Notes: generated by a model from the letters alone, not told the origin. 42,210 nt of DNA from Sulfolobus sp. E5-1-F (GCF_009601705.1 NZ_CP045687.1:2501320-2543529), one strand, 5' to 3'; positions 17,130 to 27,527 are shown, numbered from the stretch's first letter. Numbers and translations: made by a program.

Positions 17130-18269
17130 TCAAATTTTTATCCTTTTTATTTGATACAAATACATAACTGCAGAAACGAGACCAAAGGAGGACATTATTC
17201 CCCATAAGATAACTGGAGTGTATAGATAATAGTTCATAAGCTCACTCATTAACGATGATCCCAATACCCTGCCAATTCCAGTAACCATACTGTATAATCC
17301 AATTTGTCTTCCCCTAGAGCTCTGATTTGCTAAAGAGTTTGCAATGGCTTGTGATAGTGGCGTCACCATCATTTCAGCGATTGTTATAATCATAATGTCA
17401 ATAGATGCCACTAGAAAGTTAGTGATGAATGCAACTGCGAAATATCCAAAGGTATAAATTAGCATCCCAATAATGATTAACCACACCCTTTTACTTATAA
17501 TTCTCCCGACAACATCTTGGAATGCTACTATCATAATTCCGTTTATGGCAAATAATATGCTGACTTGAAATTCTGTGAAATCAAGTTGGGTATTATAATA
17601 TGTTAGCAAACCGAATCCCAACTGCCCCACTAACACGAAAGTAAGAAAGGTAGAAATTAGGAAAAGGATAAATTGCTTATTAACGTTAAAATTTAAAATA
17701 GTACCCTCTCCCTTAAATTCAGGCAATAATTTAACTAGGGATATTGGGAAAATCGCAATCAGACTTGATACTAGTAGTAGTAACCTAAATCCGTAAAATG
17801 TGAAAATATATCCGCCAATTAAGGGCCCCAAGGCCCACCCAGCATTAATCCCAACCCTTTGCCTACTAAATGCCTTAACTAGATCAGCCCTTTTATAGAT
17901 ATCCCCGACTATTGCAGTAGAAGATACGTTGTATATATTATTAAAGAATGTTTGCAATAAAATCAATCCCGCTATGGGTATGGGGAGATTGACTAGATAC
18001 GCAGTGAATAGGGCCAGTGAGGAAGCAATAATAGAAATCATCATTGCGTTTCTCCTCCCTATATAGTCGACCACTATCCCTCCAATAATTGACGCAATAA
18101 CGTTTATTAGAGCTTGGAATAAGTAGAATATTGAAACTGTATCCAGGGAGAATCCATACACTTTATATAAAGCAAACCCAATGAATGGCCAAATTATGGA
18201 GCCGCTAAAAGACCTCACTCCTCCAATAATAGCTATTTTATTTATGTCCTTCATATCTCTCTTTACCAT
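17130..18269 (-). CDS. MFS transporter
   Basis: 379 aa with about eleven to twelve predicted membrane helices. The MFS loop 2-3 motif appears as GGIVVDYIGRRNAMMIS (G-x3-D-x-x-GRR). A second repeat starts around FLLISTFLTFVLVGQ. The class resembles multidrug or general efflux MFS proteins, but substrate prediction is not possible. It is followed, in divergent orientation, by a second, broken MFS gene. Confidence 0.88.
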   Translation of the reverse strand: MVKRDMKDINKIAIIGGVRSFSGSIIWPFIGFALYKVYGFSLDTVSIFYLFQALINVIASIIGGIVVDYIGRRNAMMISIIASSLALFTAYLVNLPIPIAGLILLQTFFNNIYNVSSTAIVGDIYKRADLVKAFSRQRVGINAGWALGPLIGGYIFTFYGFRLLLLVSSLIAIFPISLVKLLPEFKGEGTILNFNVNKQFILFLISTFLTFVLVGQLGFGLLTYYNTQLDFTEFQVSILFAINGIMIVAFQDVVGRIISKRVWLIIIGMLIYTFGYFAVAFITNFLVASIDIMIITIAEMMVTPLSQAIANSLANQSSRGRQIGLYSMVTGIGRVLGSSLMSELMNYYLYTPVILWGIMSSFGLVSAVMYLYQIKRIKI

Positions 18270-18371
18270 TTAAGAGGTATATAATGTTGAGCATGATAAG
18301 CTGTTAAAATATATTATATTCTCTTCTACAAGAGTTAAATTCATAAAATAGTAAGTTTTTTATATAATACT

Positions 18372-19712
18372 ATGGAGCCAGAAAAGTTCACCTGAGACTC
18401 CGGTAAAGCAATAATATCCCAGTTTATAGGATTCCTTCTAGACTCCTATGATTTAACAATGATTTTAAGTATAGCTCCAGTGTTAGCAAAGGTGATTCTA
18501 CCACCTGCAAGTCCACTAATTGCAACCTTTAATATTATTCTTTCTTACTCTCTAACAATAATATTCAGACCTTTAGGCTCAGCAATATTCGGGAATTTGG
18601 GAGATAAGATAGGTAGAAGAGCTGACTTAATAATTACGGTGTTAGGTTTAGGAATAGTTAGCGCGCTAACTTCTGCATTACCAACTTACGCACAAGTCGG
18701 CATTCTTTCATTCATTCTATTCGTTTTAATAAGAATTGCAGTAGGAATTTTCGCTGGTGGTGAATACTCTGCTGGCCATCCATTTGCCATGGAATGGACG
18801 CCCTATAAATGGAGAGGTCTCATTAGTGGACTAGTCCAAGGCGGTTTCTCATTTGGTGCTGCATTAGCTGCTGTTGTAGAGGGAATCTTCATAAGAATTT
18901 ATGGTGTAACCGGTGTTCAAGAATTTGCGTGGAGATACGTGTTTTTAACTGCCCTAATACCAGCTTTTATAGCTCTAGCAGTAAGACTAGCAATGAAAGA
19001 AACACCAGTTTTTGAGGACGTTAAAAAGAAGAACTTAATCAGAAGGACACCACTAGTGGATTTGTTTAAAGCTCCCTACAGAAGAGACTTCTTCCAAGTC
19101 ATGGCTTATATGACTGGCATGTTCTTCTTCGCCTATGCTCTATTTGCATTTGTTCCTACGATTTTAGAACACAGCCCTTCCACATTTAGCCTTGGAGAAG
19201 CAAACTACATATACAGTATTGGTACTTACGCTGCATTTGCTGGTGCAGTAATGTTTGGTGCCTTATCCCAATACGTTGGAAGAAGAAGGTTAACAATAAT
19301 ATGGAGTATAATCACCTTTATCATTGCAATACCAATTTATTATGGACTGATAACTGCTGCAATTGCGGGTAACCCTTCAATTGCTATGTTATTTTCAATA
19401 ATTATTGGTATAATAACACAAGGACCTTGGGGAATAATACCGATATACTTATCTGAGAGATTTAAAGCGTCAATGAGAGCTTCAGGAGTTGGTTTCGGTT
19501 ATTCCTCTGGAATTTTCATAGGTGGTTGGTTCAGTATATACGTACCATTAATGCATAATTACTTATTCAAGTCAATAGATACGCCAAGTAACGTATGGTT
19601 CTCTACTGCAGTATTATTAATGATTGGAGCTTTAATAGTTGGTATTGCTCAATAGTTCGGACCAGAGACATTAGGAACTAGATTAACTGAAGAACCACAA
19701 AGAACCCAATAG
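18372..19712 (+). pseudogene. MFS metabolite:H+ symporter with two nonsense codons
   Basis: One continuous frame from ATG 18372 to TAG 19710-19712 encodes a 446-residue MFS transporter of the metabolite:H+ symporter type, interrupted twice. TGA at 18393-18395 follows MEPEKFT, where homologues could carry Trp ([17 protein letters not shown]). TAG at 19653-19655 breaks AQ-W-FGPETLG near the end. Both are one change away from TGG. The middle frame 18459-19655 is otherwise intact, with [18 protein letters not shown] and [15 protein letters not shown]. Translation could restart at the ATG of 18459 but would lose helix 1. Either a gene decaying by Trp-to-stop changes or, less likely, sequence error. 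Confidence 0.85.
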
Positions 19713-19747
19713 ATAAAAATAAAAAATAGGATTTCTTTTTTAGTAAC

Positions 19748-20809
19748 CTAATTTTTTTCAAAGATTTTTATCTTATCCTTTCTCACATACACTAATATTT
19801 CTTCGCCAGAATGTATTGGATGATCAGAGTACGTAAATATTTCTTCCTCCGAATCTAACGGAGTTATAGTTACTCTGAATAATCCTCCTTGATAGCCTAT
19901 AACTTTGACCCTTCCCTTCCCCACTAAAATCCAAGAGTCGTCCCTAATTACATCTTTGGATAGCCTCACATCTTCTGGTCTAATACCAATTATCACTCTA
20001 TCACTAGAGACACTTACTGGAAATCTAAAACTACCTATAACTATACCCTCATTAGTTACCTTTCCCTCCAATTCGTTGATTTCACCTATGAGGCTGGCAA
20101 CTTGAATAGATACTGGATTATCATATACATCTTCGGGTTTACCTACTTGAACTAATTTACCTTTAACTAACACCCCTACCCTATCAGCAATGGCGAAAAT
20201 ATCAGCAGGATCATGGCTAACAACAAGTAAGGTTACACCTAATCTACTTTGTACTTCTTTAACTAAAGCTCTAGCACTATCTCTCATCCTAGCGTCTAAA
20301 TTACTAAATGGCTCGTCTAGCAGAAGCAAGGATGGATCTTTAACTAAAGCTCTAGCTAGAGCAACTCTCTGTTGTTGCCCTCCAGACAATTCTCTAGGAA
20401 AGTGATTTAAAACATGGTGGATATCTAAAATTTTGGCTACTTCTTCAACTCTTTTTCTTATCTCTTCTTTACTCATCTTCATATTAGTTAAAGGAAACGC
20501 AATATTCTCAAACGCTGTTAAATTAGGATATAGAGCCCAGGTTTGAAATACCATTCCTATTTTTCTATCTTCTGGAGGTACTATTAGTTTACCGTTTGAA
20601 GCAACCAATTTATCATCGAAGTACAGTTCTCCGGTAGAAGGTACGTCCAACCCTGCTATGATCCTCATGAAGGTTGTCTTACCAGCTCCGCTCGGACCCA
20701 ATATACCAAATCTCTCTCCATTTTCAATAGTTATATTAACGTTATCTAATGCTACTACTTTGCCTTTCTTAAAAACCTTAGAGACGTTTTTTACAATAAT
20801 CTTAACCAT
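19748..20809 (-). CDS. glcV: Glucose ABC transporter ATP-binding subunit
   Basis: 353 aa, the known length of Sulfolobus GlcV. Walker A is GPSGAGKTT (about residues 37-45), the signature is LSGGQQQRVALARALV, Walker B is LLLLDEPFSNLD, and the H-loop is VVSHDPADI. The C-terminal third is the OB-like regulatory domain of the MalK/CUT1 class (IIGIRPEDVRL). It energises glucose uptake with the two permeases just upstream. Gene order, size and the divergent binding-protein gene match the characterised S. solfataricus glucose transporter, from which I take the name. Confidence 0.93.
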   Translation of the reverse strand: MVKIIVKNVSKVFKKGKVVALDNVNITIENGERFGILGPSGAGKTTFMRIIAGLDVPSTGELYFDDKLVASNGKLIVPPEDRKIGMVFQTWALYPNLTAFENIAFPLTNMKMSKEEIRKRVEEVAKILDIHHVLNHFPRELSGGQQQRVALARALVKDPSLLLLDEPFSNLDARMRDSARALVKEVQSRLGVTLLVVSHDPADIFAIADRVGVLVKGKLVQVGKPEDVYDNPVSIQVASLIGEINELEGKVTNEGIVIGSFRFPVSVSSDRVIIGIRPEDVRLSKDVIRDDSWILVGKGRVKVIGYQGGLFRVTITPLDSEEEIFTYSDHPIHSGEEILVYVRKDKIKIFEKN

Positions 20810-20812
20810 TTT

Positions 20813-21676
20813 TTACACCCCCTTACCTCCTCCTCCTAGTGCCATTAATCCTCTTATAAAGTATCTACCAAGGAACACAAATATTGCCAGCGGTATTATG
20901 CTTGCAAGCATTCCAGCCGCGAACGTATCATTATATAAAGTACCATAAGCTCCACTATAGGATAATACAGCTATTGATGTTAGTTTCATTCCGGGAGTTG
21001 TCACTAATACTAACGGAATAAAGAAGTTATTCCACGTCTGTATTATAATAAATATTAACGTTGAAATAAAGCCGGGCATAGAAAGTGGGAACACTATTTT
21101 TATGAAAATCTTTAAATCCCCTGTTCCATCCATCTTCGCCGCCTCAATCAGACTCCTAGGGATAACTGAAATAAACATTGACATTAATAAAGCTCCAGTA
21201 GGTATATAAAATATCAATAGTGCAAATATTATACCTATATAAGAATCTAATAGTCCCATACTTACTATTAGCCTAGTTAGAGGTAATAGCGTAGCTTCCT
21301 GGGGAATAAATGTAGCTAGGGATATTATAGAGAATAAAACATCACTTATGGCGGAAGAAGCTCTACTAAACGAATAAGATAATGTGTAAAAGAAATATGC
21401 ACCCATGGCACCCAGGAATGCTGAAATGAACGAAGTAGGAATAACTATTATTAGACTATTAATTAGGGGTTTAGCTAGTGTTAGAAGGACTGAGATATAC
21501 GCTTCAAACGTAATTTTGGTAGGTGGTACTAAAACTGGAGTAGATAGAACTTCAAAATTACTCTTAAACCCATTTATGAGCATTGCGTAAACTGGTATAA
21601 GCCATATAACGCTGACAATCGCTAATGCTAGATAATGTAAACTCGCCTTTATTACCGGTCTCATCTTCTTATCCAC
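20813..21676 (-). CDS. glcU: Glucose ABC transporter permease
   Basis: 287 aa with six predicted helices and the cytoplasmic EAA loop EAAKMDGTGDLKIFIKIVFP of CUT1 permeases, which docks on the ATPase. It belongs to the MalG-like class. It overlaps the glcT gene by 16 nt and is 3 nt from glcV, so glcT-glcU-glcV form one operon. The Gly-rich end LMALGGGGKGV is unusual but lies after the last helix. Confidence 0.92.
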   Translation of the reverse strand: MDKKMRPVIKASLHYLALAIVSVIWLIPVYAMLINGFKSNFEVLSTPVLVPPTKITFEAYISVLLTLAKPLINSLIIVIPTSFISAFLGAMGAYFFYTLSYSFSRASSAISDVLFSIISLATFIPQEATLLPLTRLIVSMGLLDSYIGIIFALLIFYIPTGALLMSMFISVIPRSLIEAAKMDGTGDLKIFIKIVFPLSMPGFISTLIFIIIQTWNNFFIPLVLVTTPGMKLTSIAVLSYSGAYGTLYNDTFAAGMLASIIPLAIFVFLGRYFIRGLMALGGGGKGV

Positions 21677-22518
21677 CTCCTAATCACAGTTAAGGCATAC
21701 GGAATAATGACTATCGTAGCGACTAATGTTATTATTGTTGCAACTGCTGTGGCTTGAGAGAAATACTCCACAGTAAATAAATAATACATATATAACTCGC
21801 TTGTTTGAAGGAAGATATTCGTAGTACCACCTGACAACACATAAGGCAGATCAAATATCCTAAAGGAGAACAAGAATAGAAGGGCTGTTGCAATAATAAA
21901 AGAGTTAATCGAATTAGGAATTAGTATCTTGTAGAGTATTTTGAAAGCACTAGTTCCATCCAATCTCGCCGCCTCCACTATAGTCTTATCTATATTCATA
22001 AATCCCGCTAAATAAAACAGAGCCGCAATTCCAGTATATGCCCAAACTGTGACCAACACTAAGCTAGGAAACATCGTAGAGGTAGAGGAAAGCCATGGAA
22101 ATTGAGGTAAACCAATCTTTACTAAAAGCCAGTCTATTCCAATATGAATATTAAATAACCAAAGCCAAATGAGTCCATTAACAGCCATGGAAATTGCTAA
22201 AGGATATATTATTACTGAGAGAAAAATGGATCTGGCCTTTTCGGAATTTAAAAAGTATAGTAAAGCGGCAATTAATATACCCAGAATGTTCCCAATAATT
22301 ACTAAGATTACCGACAATTCTATGGAGTGTAGCAAAGAGTTTGCGAATTGAAAGGTCCTTATTACGGTTGCGTAGGTCTCAAGTCCGACAAATGTCGGTC
22401 TAGAATTCAACAAGGACCAATTCATAAAGGATACTACTGCATTCCATATTACTAAGTACAATAATATTGCAGAAAAAACGGCCGTGGGAACAACCAAGAT
22501 TATTGTACCCTTCTTCAT
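21661..22518 (-). CDS. glcT: Glucose ABC transporter permease
   Basis: 285 aa MalF-like permease with six helices and the EAA loop EAARLDGTSAFKILYKILIP. It is the first gene of the glcTUV operon; an AT-rich promoter region (22519-22712) separates it from the divergent binding-protein gene. The pairing with GlcU gives the heterodimeric membrane channel. Confidence 0.92.
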   Translation of the reverse strand: MKKGTIILVVPTAVFSAILLYLVIWNAVVSFMNWSLLNSRPTFVGLETYATVIRTFQFANSLLHSIELSVILVIIGNILGILIAALLYFLNSEKARSIFLSVIIYPLAISMAVNGLIWLWLFNIHIGIDWLLVKIGLPQFPWLSSTSTMFPSLVLVTVWAYTGIAALFYLAGFMNIDKTIVEAARLDGTSAFKILYKILIPNSINSFIIATALLFLFSFRIFDLPYVLSGGTTNIFLQTSELYMYYLFTVEYFSQATAVATIITLVATIVIIPYALTVIRRWIRR

Positions 22519-22679
22519 CGAGATTAAATATATATAGGGGGATATATAAATTAATTATGATGTAGAATCTATGATGTTTATATGAAAATTGTTTTAGTAT
22601 CTATATAGAGAAACTTTCTAAATAGGGGTATCTATATATAATAATATATATAAGTTTAATAGTAATTACAATGAAAAAC

Positions 22680-22687
22680 TTTATAAA
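22680..22687 (+). promoter_or_regulatory. TATA box of glcS
   Basis: TTTATAAA centred about 29 nt before the ATG at 22713, on the glcS side of the divergent glc promoter region. Confidence 0.55.
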
Positions 22688-22712
22688 CCATCATTAGTTA
22701 TCATAAATTGCC

Positions 22713-24371
22713 ATGAAAAGGAAATATCCTTACAGTTTAGCAAAAGGATTAACATCTACCCAAATCGCAATAATAGTAGCCGTAATCGTAATAGTGATAA
22801 TAATAGGAGTAGTTGCAGGTCTCGTACTAAATAAAAGTCCTTCTACGACTCCTGTAACTACTACAATAACGAGCACATTTACTACAACTACTACAATACC
22901 CACTACAACAACGTCAACCCCTAGCAATACAGTGGTCTTCTATACATGGTGGGGTGGAGGTGATGGAGGAGAAGCACTAAGCCAGATAATACCTGCAGTT
23001 AAACAATATATAGGCTTACAAATGCAAACATACTCTATTCCGGGAGCTGGAGGTACAAATGCAAAGTATGCTATCTTAGCCCTTATCCAAGCTGGTAAGC
23101 CTCCCGCTGCATTTCAAGTACATTATGGACCAGAAATGATAAGTTATGTTGAGGCTGCTCCCAATGGTATAAACACTTTTGTAAATATGACTCCTTATTT
23201 AGCCCAATGGGGACTACTTAATAACGCGGTCTACGCAGTATTACAAGCTGGAGCTTATAATGGTACATTATTATCCGTACCAATTAACGTACATAGGGGA
23301 GCAGTTCTTTATGTAAATGCTCAATTATTAAGGGAATATAATTTACCGTTCCCCTACAACTTTAGTACTCTCGTATATGATACTGTACAACTAGCTAGTC
23401 ACGGTGTGAGTCCATGGATTATACCTGGTGGAGACGGTGGATGGGATCAATTTAACGTATGGGAGGACATATTCCTATACTTAGCTGGACCACAAATGTA
23501 CAATGAAATGATATATGGCACATTAAACTTTAGTAACCCAACGGTTCAAAAGCTAATAAATGAAACAAACTACTGGTTCTTGAATTTCACCAGTTATAAC
23601 TATCCAGGTTGGCAATCTATGTCATGGGAACAAGGATTTGCACTGCTAGCTCAAGGTAAAGTAGCATTTCAAGCTAATGGAAATTGGGTAACTAATTACG
23701 CAAGTTATATAAATGTTTCAGTTTATCCTCCGTTACCCCAATACATAAGCAACTCAAGTGTTTCTGTAATTGAGACGCCATTCCCAGGTACACAGAATTA
23801 CTATGCGTTAGTGATAGATACGATCGGTATACCTGTAGGTCCTCAAGAACAGCAAGCTTTACAACTAGCCCATTTCTGGTCCTCATATCAAGGGCAGGAG
23901 GTCTGGACGAAATACAAAGCAGTAACCTATTATAAGAATGGTACGGATTGGTATGCTCAACCAGCACAATGGTATGATTATCAGCAATTACTAAATACGT
24001 CGGAGCAAAACTTCGTTTATCAGCTCTCTGATGGTGGAGTATTTGATGACGTTTTCGCCCAACTAGATTCAGGGTTGCTAACTTTACAGCAAGTTGGCAA
24101 GGTTGGATTATCTGCTTGGAACTCCACATTAGTATCTTCAATGCAACAAGAACAAAGCGAATGGTTAGCTGCAGCTAAATTAGGATTAGGATATTTAGGA
24201 TTCCCTGGTCATCCTTTCGCTGGGTACTACCCACCATGGGTTACAAATCCATCAGCATATGGGCTAAAGAACACTACGCAAGAGAAAAGTAATAGTATAC
24301 TACTATTCTTGCTCCCATTCTTAGCATTACCCCCTGCAATTACAAGTAATTATAGGAAATATTATTTTTAA
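22713..24371 (+). CDS. glcS: Glucose-binding protein (ABC transporter)
   Basis: 552 aa. The N-terminus is a class III, pilin-like signal: a basic stretch MKRKYPYSLAKG with the expected PibD cleavage after KG, then the hydrophobic helix LTSTQIAIIVAVIV. A Thr-rich linker (ITSTFTTTTTIPTTTTST) follows, then a type-1 periplasmic-binding fold with many N-glycosylation sequons, as expected for a glycosylated, membrane-anchored binding protein outside the cell. The C-terminus has a second hydrophobic stretch (ILLFLLPFLALPPA). It is divergent from glcTUV, as in S. solfataricus, and supplies glucose to that transporter. Confidence 0.93.
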   Translation: MKRKYPYSLAKGLTSTQIAIIVAVIVIVIIIGVVAGLVLNKSPSTTPVTTTITSTFTTTTTIPTTTTSTPSNTVVFYTWWGGGDGGEALSQIIPAVKQYIGLQMQTYSIPGAGGTNAKYAILALIQAGKPPAAFQVHYGPEMISYVEAAPNGINTFVNMTPYLAQWGLLNNAVYAVLQAGAYNGTLLSVPINVHRGAVLYVNAQLLREYNLPFPYNFSTLVYDTVQLASHGVSPWIIPGGDGGWDQFNVWEDIFLYLAGPQMYNEMIYGTLNFSNPTVQKLINETNYWFLNFTSYNYPGWQSMSWEQGFALLAQGKVAFQANGNWVTNYASYINVSVYPPLPQYISNSSVSVIETPFPGTQNYYALVIDTIGIPVGPQEQQALQLAHFWSSYQGQEVWTKYKAVTYYKNGTDWYAQPAQWYDYQQLLNTSEQNFVYQLSDGGVFDDVFAQLDSGLLTLQQVGKVGLSAWNSTLVSSMQQEQSEWLAAAKLGLGYLGFPGHPFAGYYPPWVTNPSAYGLKNTTQEKSNSILLFLLPFLALPPAITSNYRKYYF

Positions 24372-24382
24372 GATAATATTAT

Positions 24383-24400
24383 TCTTTTTCTTTTTTATTT
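24383..24400 (+). terminator. T-rich terminator after glcS
   Basis: A run of T-rich sequence (TCTTTTTCTTTTTTATTT) begins 11 nt after the glcS stop codon, the usual form of archaeal termination signals. No strong hairpin is seen. Confidence 0.5.
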
Positions 24401-24596
24401 ATTTATGTCGACATGTTCAATATGATCTTGTTTAATATACTTGTTCCCGAATATAAACTTTAGAGTTTAAGTTTAAACAGATATTACCGCCTCAAACCAG
24501 CTATTTTTATCCCTAAGACGCCATTTAACGCTTTATTTTAAGCCTTTTATATATTTAGATTAATCAGTTTGCAGTTAAACAGCTAATATAGTAAAA

Positions 24597-24604
24597 TTTT
24601 TATA
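24597..24604 (+). promoter_or_regulatory. TATA box of the Liv operon
   Basis: TTTTTATA centred about 30 nt before the ATG of the binding-protein gene. Confidence 0.5.
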
Positions 24605-24630
24605 CCGTTCTAACGTTACCTTTAAGTAGT

Positions 24631-26036
24631 ATGAAAGATAAATATAGAAGAGCAATATCGACAACCAACGCAATAATAATAGCAGTTGTAGTAATAATAT
24701 TGATAGTAGTAGGTGTAGTAGCATATTTTCAGCAGATGGGAAGTCATGTCCCTACACCAAGTTCTTCTACGACTAGCCAATCCTCTGTATCCTCAACCTC
24801 TCAATCTCAAAGTACCACACAACAAGTTATTAAAATTGGGGCTCTATTGCCACTTACGGGTCAACTATCTTCAGTTGGAGCTGAGGCACAACAAGTTTTA
24901 ATGTACGCACAAGATCAAGCCAATTCTCTTCTTAAACAATTAGGTGTGAATATGCAAGTACAAGTGGTAATAGAGGATACGGCAACTAATCCACAGACTG
25001 CCCTTTCTGATTTGCAGACTTTATACTCCCAAGGAGTTAAGCTAGTAATTGGACCATTTTCAAGTGGTGAATTGAGGCAAATAATGTCTTATGCTGAAAG
25101 TAATGGCATAATGCTCTTCTCCCCATCATCAACTTCTCCTGCGTTAGCAACACCAGATAGGATTAACGGAACTATATTTAGGGATGTACCTAATGATACC
25201 TATCAAGGGGCCGTAATAGCAAACATAATGTATCAGCAAGGTATTAGGGCAATAGCAGTAATATGGAGGGGGATACTTATGGTGATGGATTAGTAAGTGT
25301 GGTAAATAAGACATTTACCGCATTGGGTGGAAAAGTAATGCTTGTGGCCAGATATGATCCCTCTACTACAGATTTCTCCAGTTATGTAAGTACGCTAGCA
25401 AATACTATTACTCAATTAATTAATCAGTATGGTAAAGATCATGTAGCTGTTTACGATGTATCTTTTGAAGAAGGAGCTAGTATACTTCAGTTAGCAAGCC
25501 AATATCCACAACTAACAGAGGTTAAATGGTATGGTTCAGATGGTACTGCTGGTGTGGGATCAATAGTGCAGAATCCAGTAGCTGCCCAAGTTGCTGTTGA
25601 AACATTGTTCTTAAATCCTATTGCAGCACCAGCCCACACGGTATTCTATGATCAATTAACACAACACTTCAATAAAACACTTCAAGCTTATTCCTATATA
25701 ACATATGACATATTCTGGATATACTTTTACAGTGTATTGAAAGTAGGAAGTGATAATGTAGCTGCTATTAAATCAATTTTACCGAAAGTAGCTGCTAAGT
25801 TCTATGGCGCGTCTGGATATCACTTGTTTGACAAATATGGTGATAGAGTATCTGGTGTATATCAATTGCAGATAGTAAATAAGACAGCTTCTGGTTACGA
25901 ATGGACTATCTACGGTGTTTATGATGTTACTACACATACGTTAACCATAGGATTTCCACCAGCTGCACAACCCCCACAAGGATATCTATATCCAGATGAT
26001 CCGCAAGCTCTGTCTAAGTTAAGTAGTATAAGTTAA
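24631..26036 (+). pseudogene. Branched-chain amino-acid-type ABC binding protein, frameshifted
   Basis: A single 468-residue protein is encoded in two frames joined at a G5 run (25268-25272). The upstream frame reads IAVIWR, the downstream frame reads GDTYGDGLVSVV, and one additional G would join them. The upstream part has a class III signal (MKDKYRRA then ISTTNAIIIAVVVII), a Ser/Thr-rich linker and the LivJ-like IKIGALLPLTGQLSSVGAEA; the downstream part completes the fold and ends PQGYLYPDDPQALSKL. All four following transporter genes are intact, so a single-base error in a homopolymer, or a reversible phase change, is as plausible as real loss. Substrate unknown; LivJ-like proteins bind Leu/Ile/Val or small amides. 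Confidence 0.85.
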
Positions 26037-26057
26037 TATATAAGGGGTGTGTATTTT

Positions 26058-26804
26058 TTGTCTCTTCTTAAATTGGATTCCGTTTCTAAGTATTTTGGAG
26101 GTATTAGGGCTTTGGATAATGTAACATTGGAGGTCGAACATTCCAAATTCACTTTACTTATTGGACCTAACGGAAGTGGAAAGTCGACTTTAATTAACGT
26201 CGTGACTGGCGTTTATAAGCCAGATTTTGGAAGTATTTTTCTTGAAAAAACAAATATAACTGGAAAGAAACCTCACGAGATGTATAAATTAGGTATTATT
26301 AGGACTTTTCAAAACCCCCAGATTTTTCCTAACTTATCAGTTTTAGATAACGTAATATTAGGCGTATCCCCAATAAGGGGTGAATCAATATTTAAATCTC
26401 TATTTAGACCGTTTTGGATTAAGGAAGAGGAAGAATTGGCCGATAAGGCATATAACATCTTAAAGATCGTGAAACTTGATAGGTTATGGGATAGACCAGC
26501 AAGGGAGTTGAGTGGAGGACAGTTGAAGTTACTGGAAATTGCGAGAGCGCTAATGACCAAGCCTAAGCTTTTGATTATGGATGAGCCATTAGCTGGAGTG
26601 ACCCCTCAATTGGCAAAGGAACTCTTGAATATTCTTACGGATCTAAAGAAGAATATAGGTATTTTTGTTGTAGAGCACAGACTAGATATAGTGGCTAATT
26701 ATGCTGATTACGTTTATGCCATGTTCATGGGTAAAGTAATAGCTAAAGGCTCAGTTAACGATGTACTTAATAATCCCACTGTAATAGACGCATATCTAGG
26801 GTGA
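26058..26804 (+). CDS. ABC transporter ATPase, LivG-type
   Basis: About 248 aa. Walker A is GPNGSGKST, the signature is LSGGQLKLLEIARAL, Walker B is LLIMDEPLAGV, and the H-loop is VVEHRLDIV. The LivG-type insertion is visible as FKSLFRPFWIKEEEELADKA, and the family's IRTFQNPQIF (Q-loop region) is present. I place the start at TTG 26058 (SLLKLDSVSKYF); an in-frame GTG 9 nt upstream is possible, but AGGGGTG at 26043-26049 is well placed as a ribosome site for the TTG. First of four intact, tightly spaced Liv genes; next gene after 6 nt. Confidence 0.9.
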   Translation: MSLLKLDSVSKYFGGIRALDNVTLEVEHSKFTLLIGPNGSGKSTLINVVTGVYKPDFGSIFLEKTNITGKKPHEMYKLGIIRTFQNPQIFPNLSVLDNVILGVSPIRGESIFKSLFRPFWIKEEEELADKAYNILKIVKLDRLWDRPARELSGGQLKLLEIARALMTKPKLLIMDEPLAGVTPQLAKELLNILTDLKKNIGIFVVEHRLDIVANYADYVYAMFMGKVIAKGSVNDVLNNPTVIDAYLG

Positions 26805-26810
26805 CATTAG

Positions 26811-27521
26811 ATGTTAGAGACGGTTAAACTTAATGCTGGTTATGGAAAATTACAGATCTTATTCGACGTGGATTTTATTGCAAACAGGGAGCAGATCGTA
26901 ACTATAGTTGGACCAAATGGAAGTGGAAAGTCCACATTTCTTAAGACTCTAATAGGTTTAACGAATGTATTATCAGGAAAAATATTATTTGAGGGAGACG
27001 ATATAACTAGGTTTCCTCCTTATAAGAGATCGAGGAAAGGATTAGTTTACGTGGCACAAATTGATAATGTCTTTAGATCGTTAACAGTAGAGGAGAATTT
27101 CAAATTAGCCTCTTATAATCTATCTGAAAGTGAATACAACGAGAGGATGGAGATAATATTCACATTATTTAGCCAAATTAAAGACATTTTAAAAAGAAAA
27201 GTGTATCAGTTAAGCGGAGGGCAAAGACAGATGGTAGCCATATCATTAGCGTTGTTAAGAAAACCTAAGATACTCCTACTTGATGAACCTACTGCACAGC
27301 TAGCTCCTAAAATCGCTAACGAGGTCTTCAAAAAGATTGTTGAGATAAGGGATTTGACTGAGGTAGGGATAATATTAGTAGAACAAAACGCTAAGAAAGC
27401 ACTTGAGATAGCCGATAATGCCTATTTGTTCACAAGTGGAAGGGTTCTTTTTAGAGGTAAACCATTAGAACTTTTGTCAAATCCCGAATTAGGAAGAATC
27501 TTCTTAGGTTTAGGGGTTTAG
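26811..27521 (+). CDS. ABC transporter ATPase, LivF-type
   Basis: 236 aa, the short LivF class. Walker A is GPNGSGKSTFL, the signature is LSGGQRQMVAISLALL, Walker B is ILLLDEPTAQLA, and VEQNAKKALEIAD is the typical LivF end. It forms the heterodimeric motor with the preceding LivG-like subunit. It is separated from the next gene by 6 nt, so one operon. Confidence 0.92.
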   Translation: MLETVKLNAGYGKLQILFDVDFIANREQIVTIVGPNGSGKSTFLKTLIGLTNVLSGKILFEGDDITRFPPYKRSRKGLVYVAQIDNVFRSLTVEENFKLASYNLSESEYNERMEIIFTLFSQIKDILKRKVYQLSGGQRQMVAISLALLRKPKILLLDEPTAQLAPKIANEVFKKIVEIRDLTEVGIILVEQNAKKALEIADNAYLFTSGRVLFRGKPLELLSNPELGRIFLGLGV

Positions 27522-27527
27522 GTCAAA

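Noticed and set aside
18393-18395. TGA in the MFS gene as selenocysteine or recoded codon
   Set aside because: Sulfolobales are not known to use selenocysteine, no SECIS-like hairpin was seen, and a second, different stop (TAG) occurs at the other end.
22519-22712. Sugar-responsive operator between glcT and glcS
   Set aside because: The region is AT-rich with several TATA-like runs; I saw no clear palindrome or known ara-box that would stand out from background.
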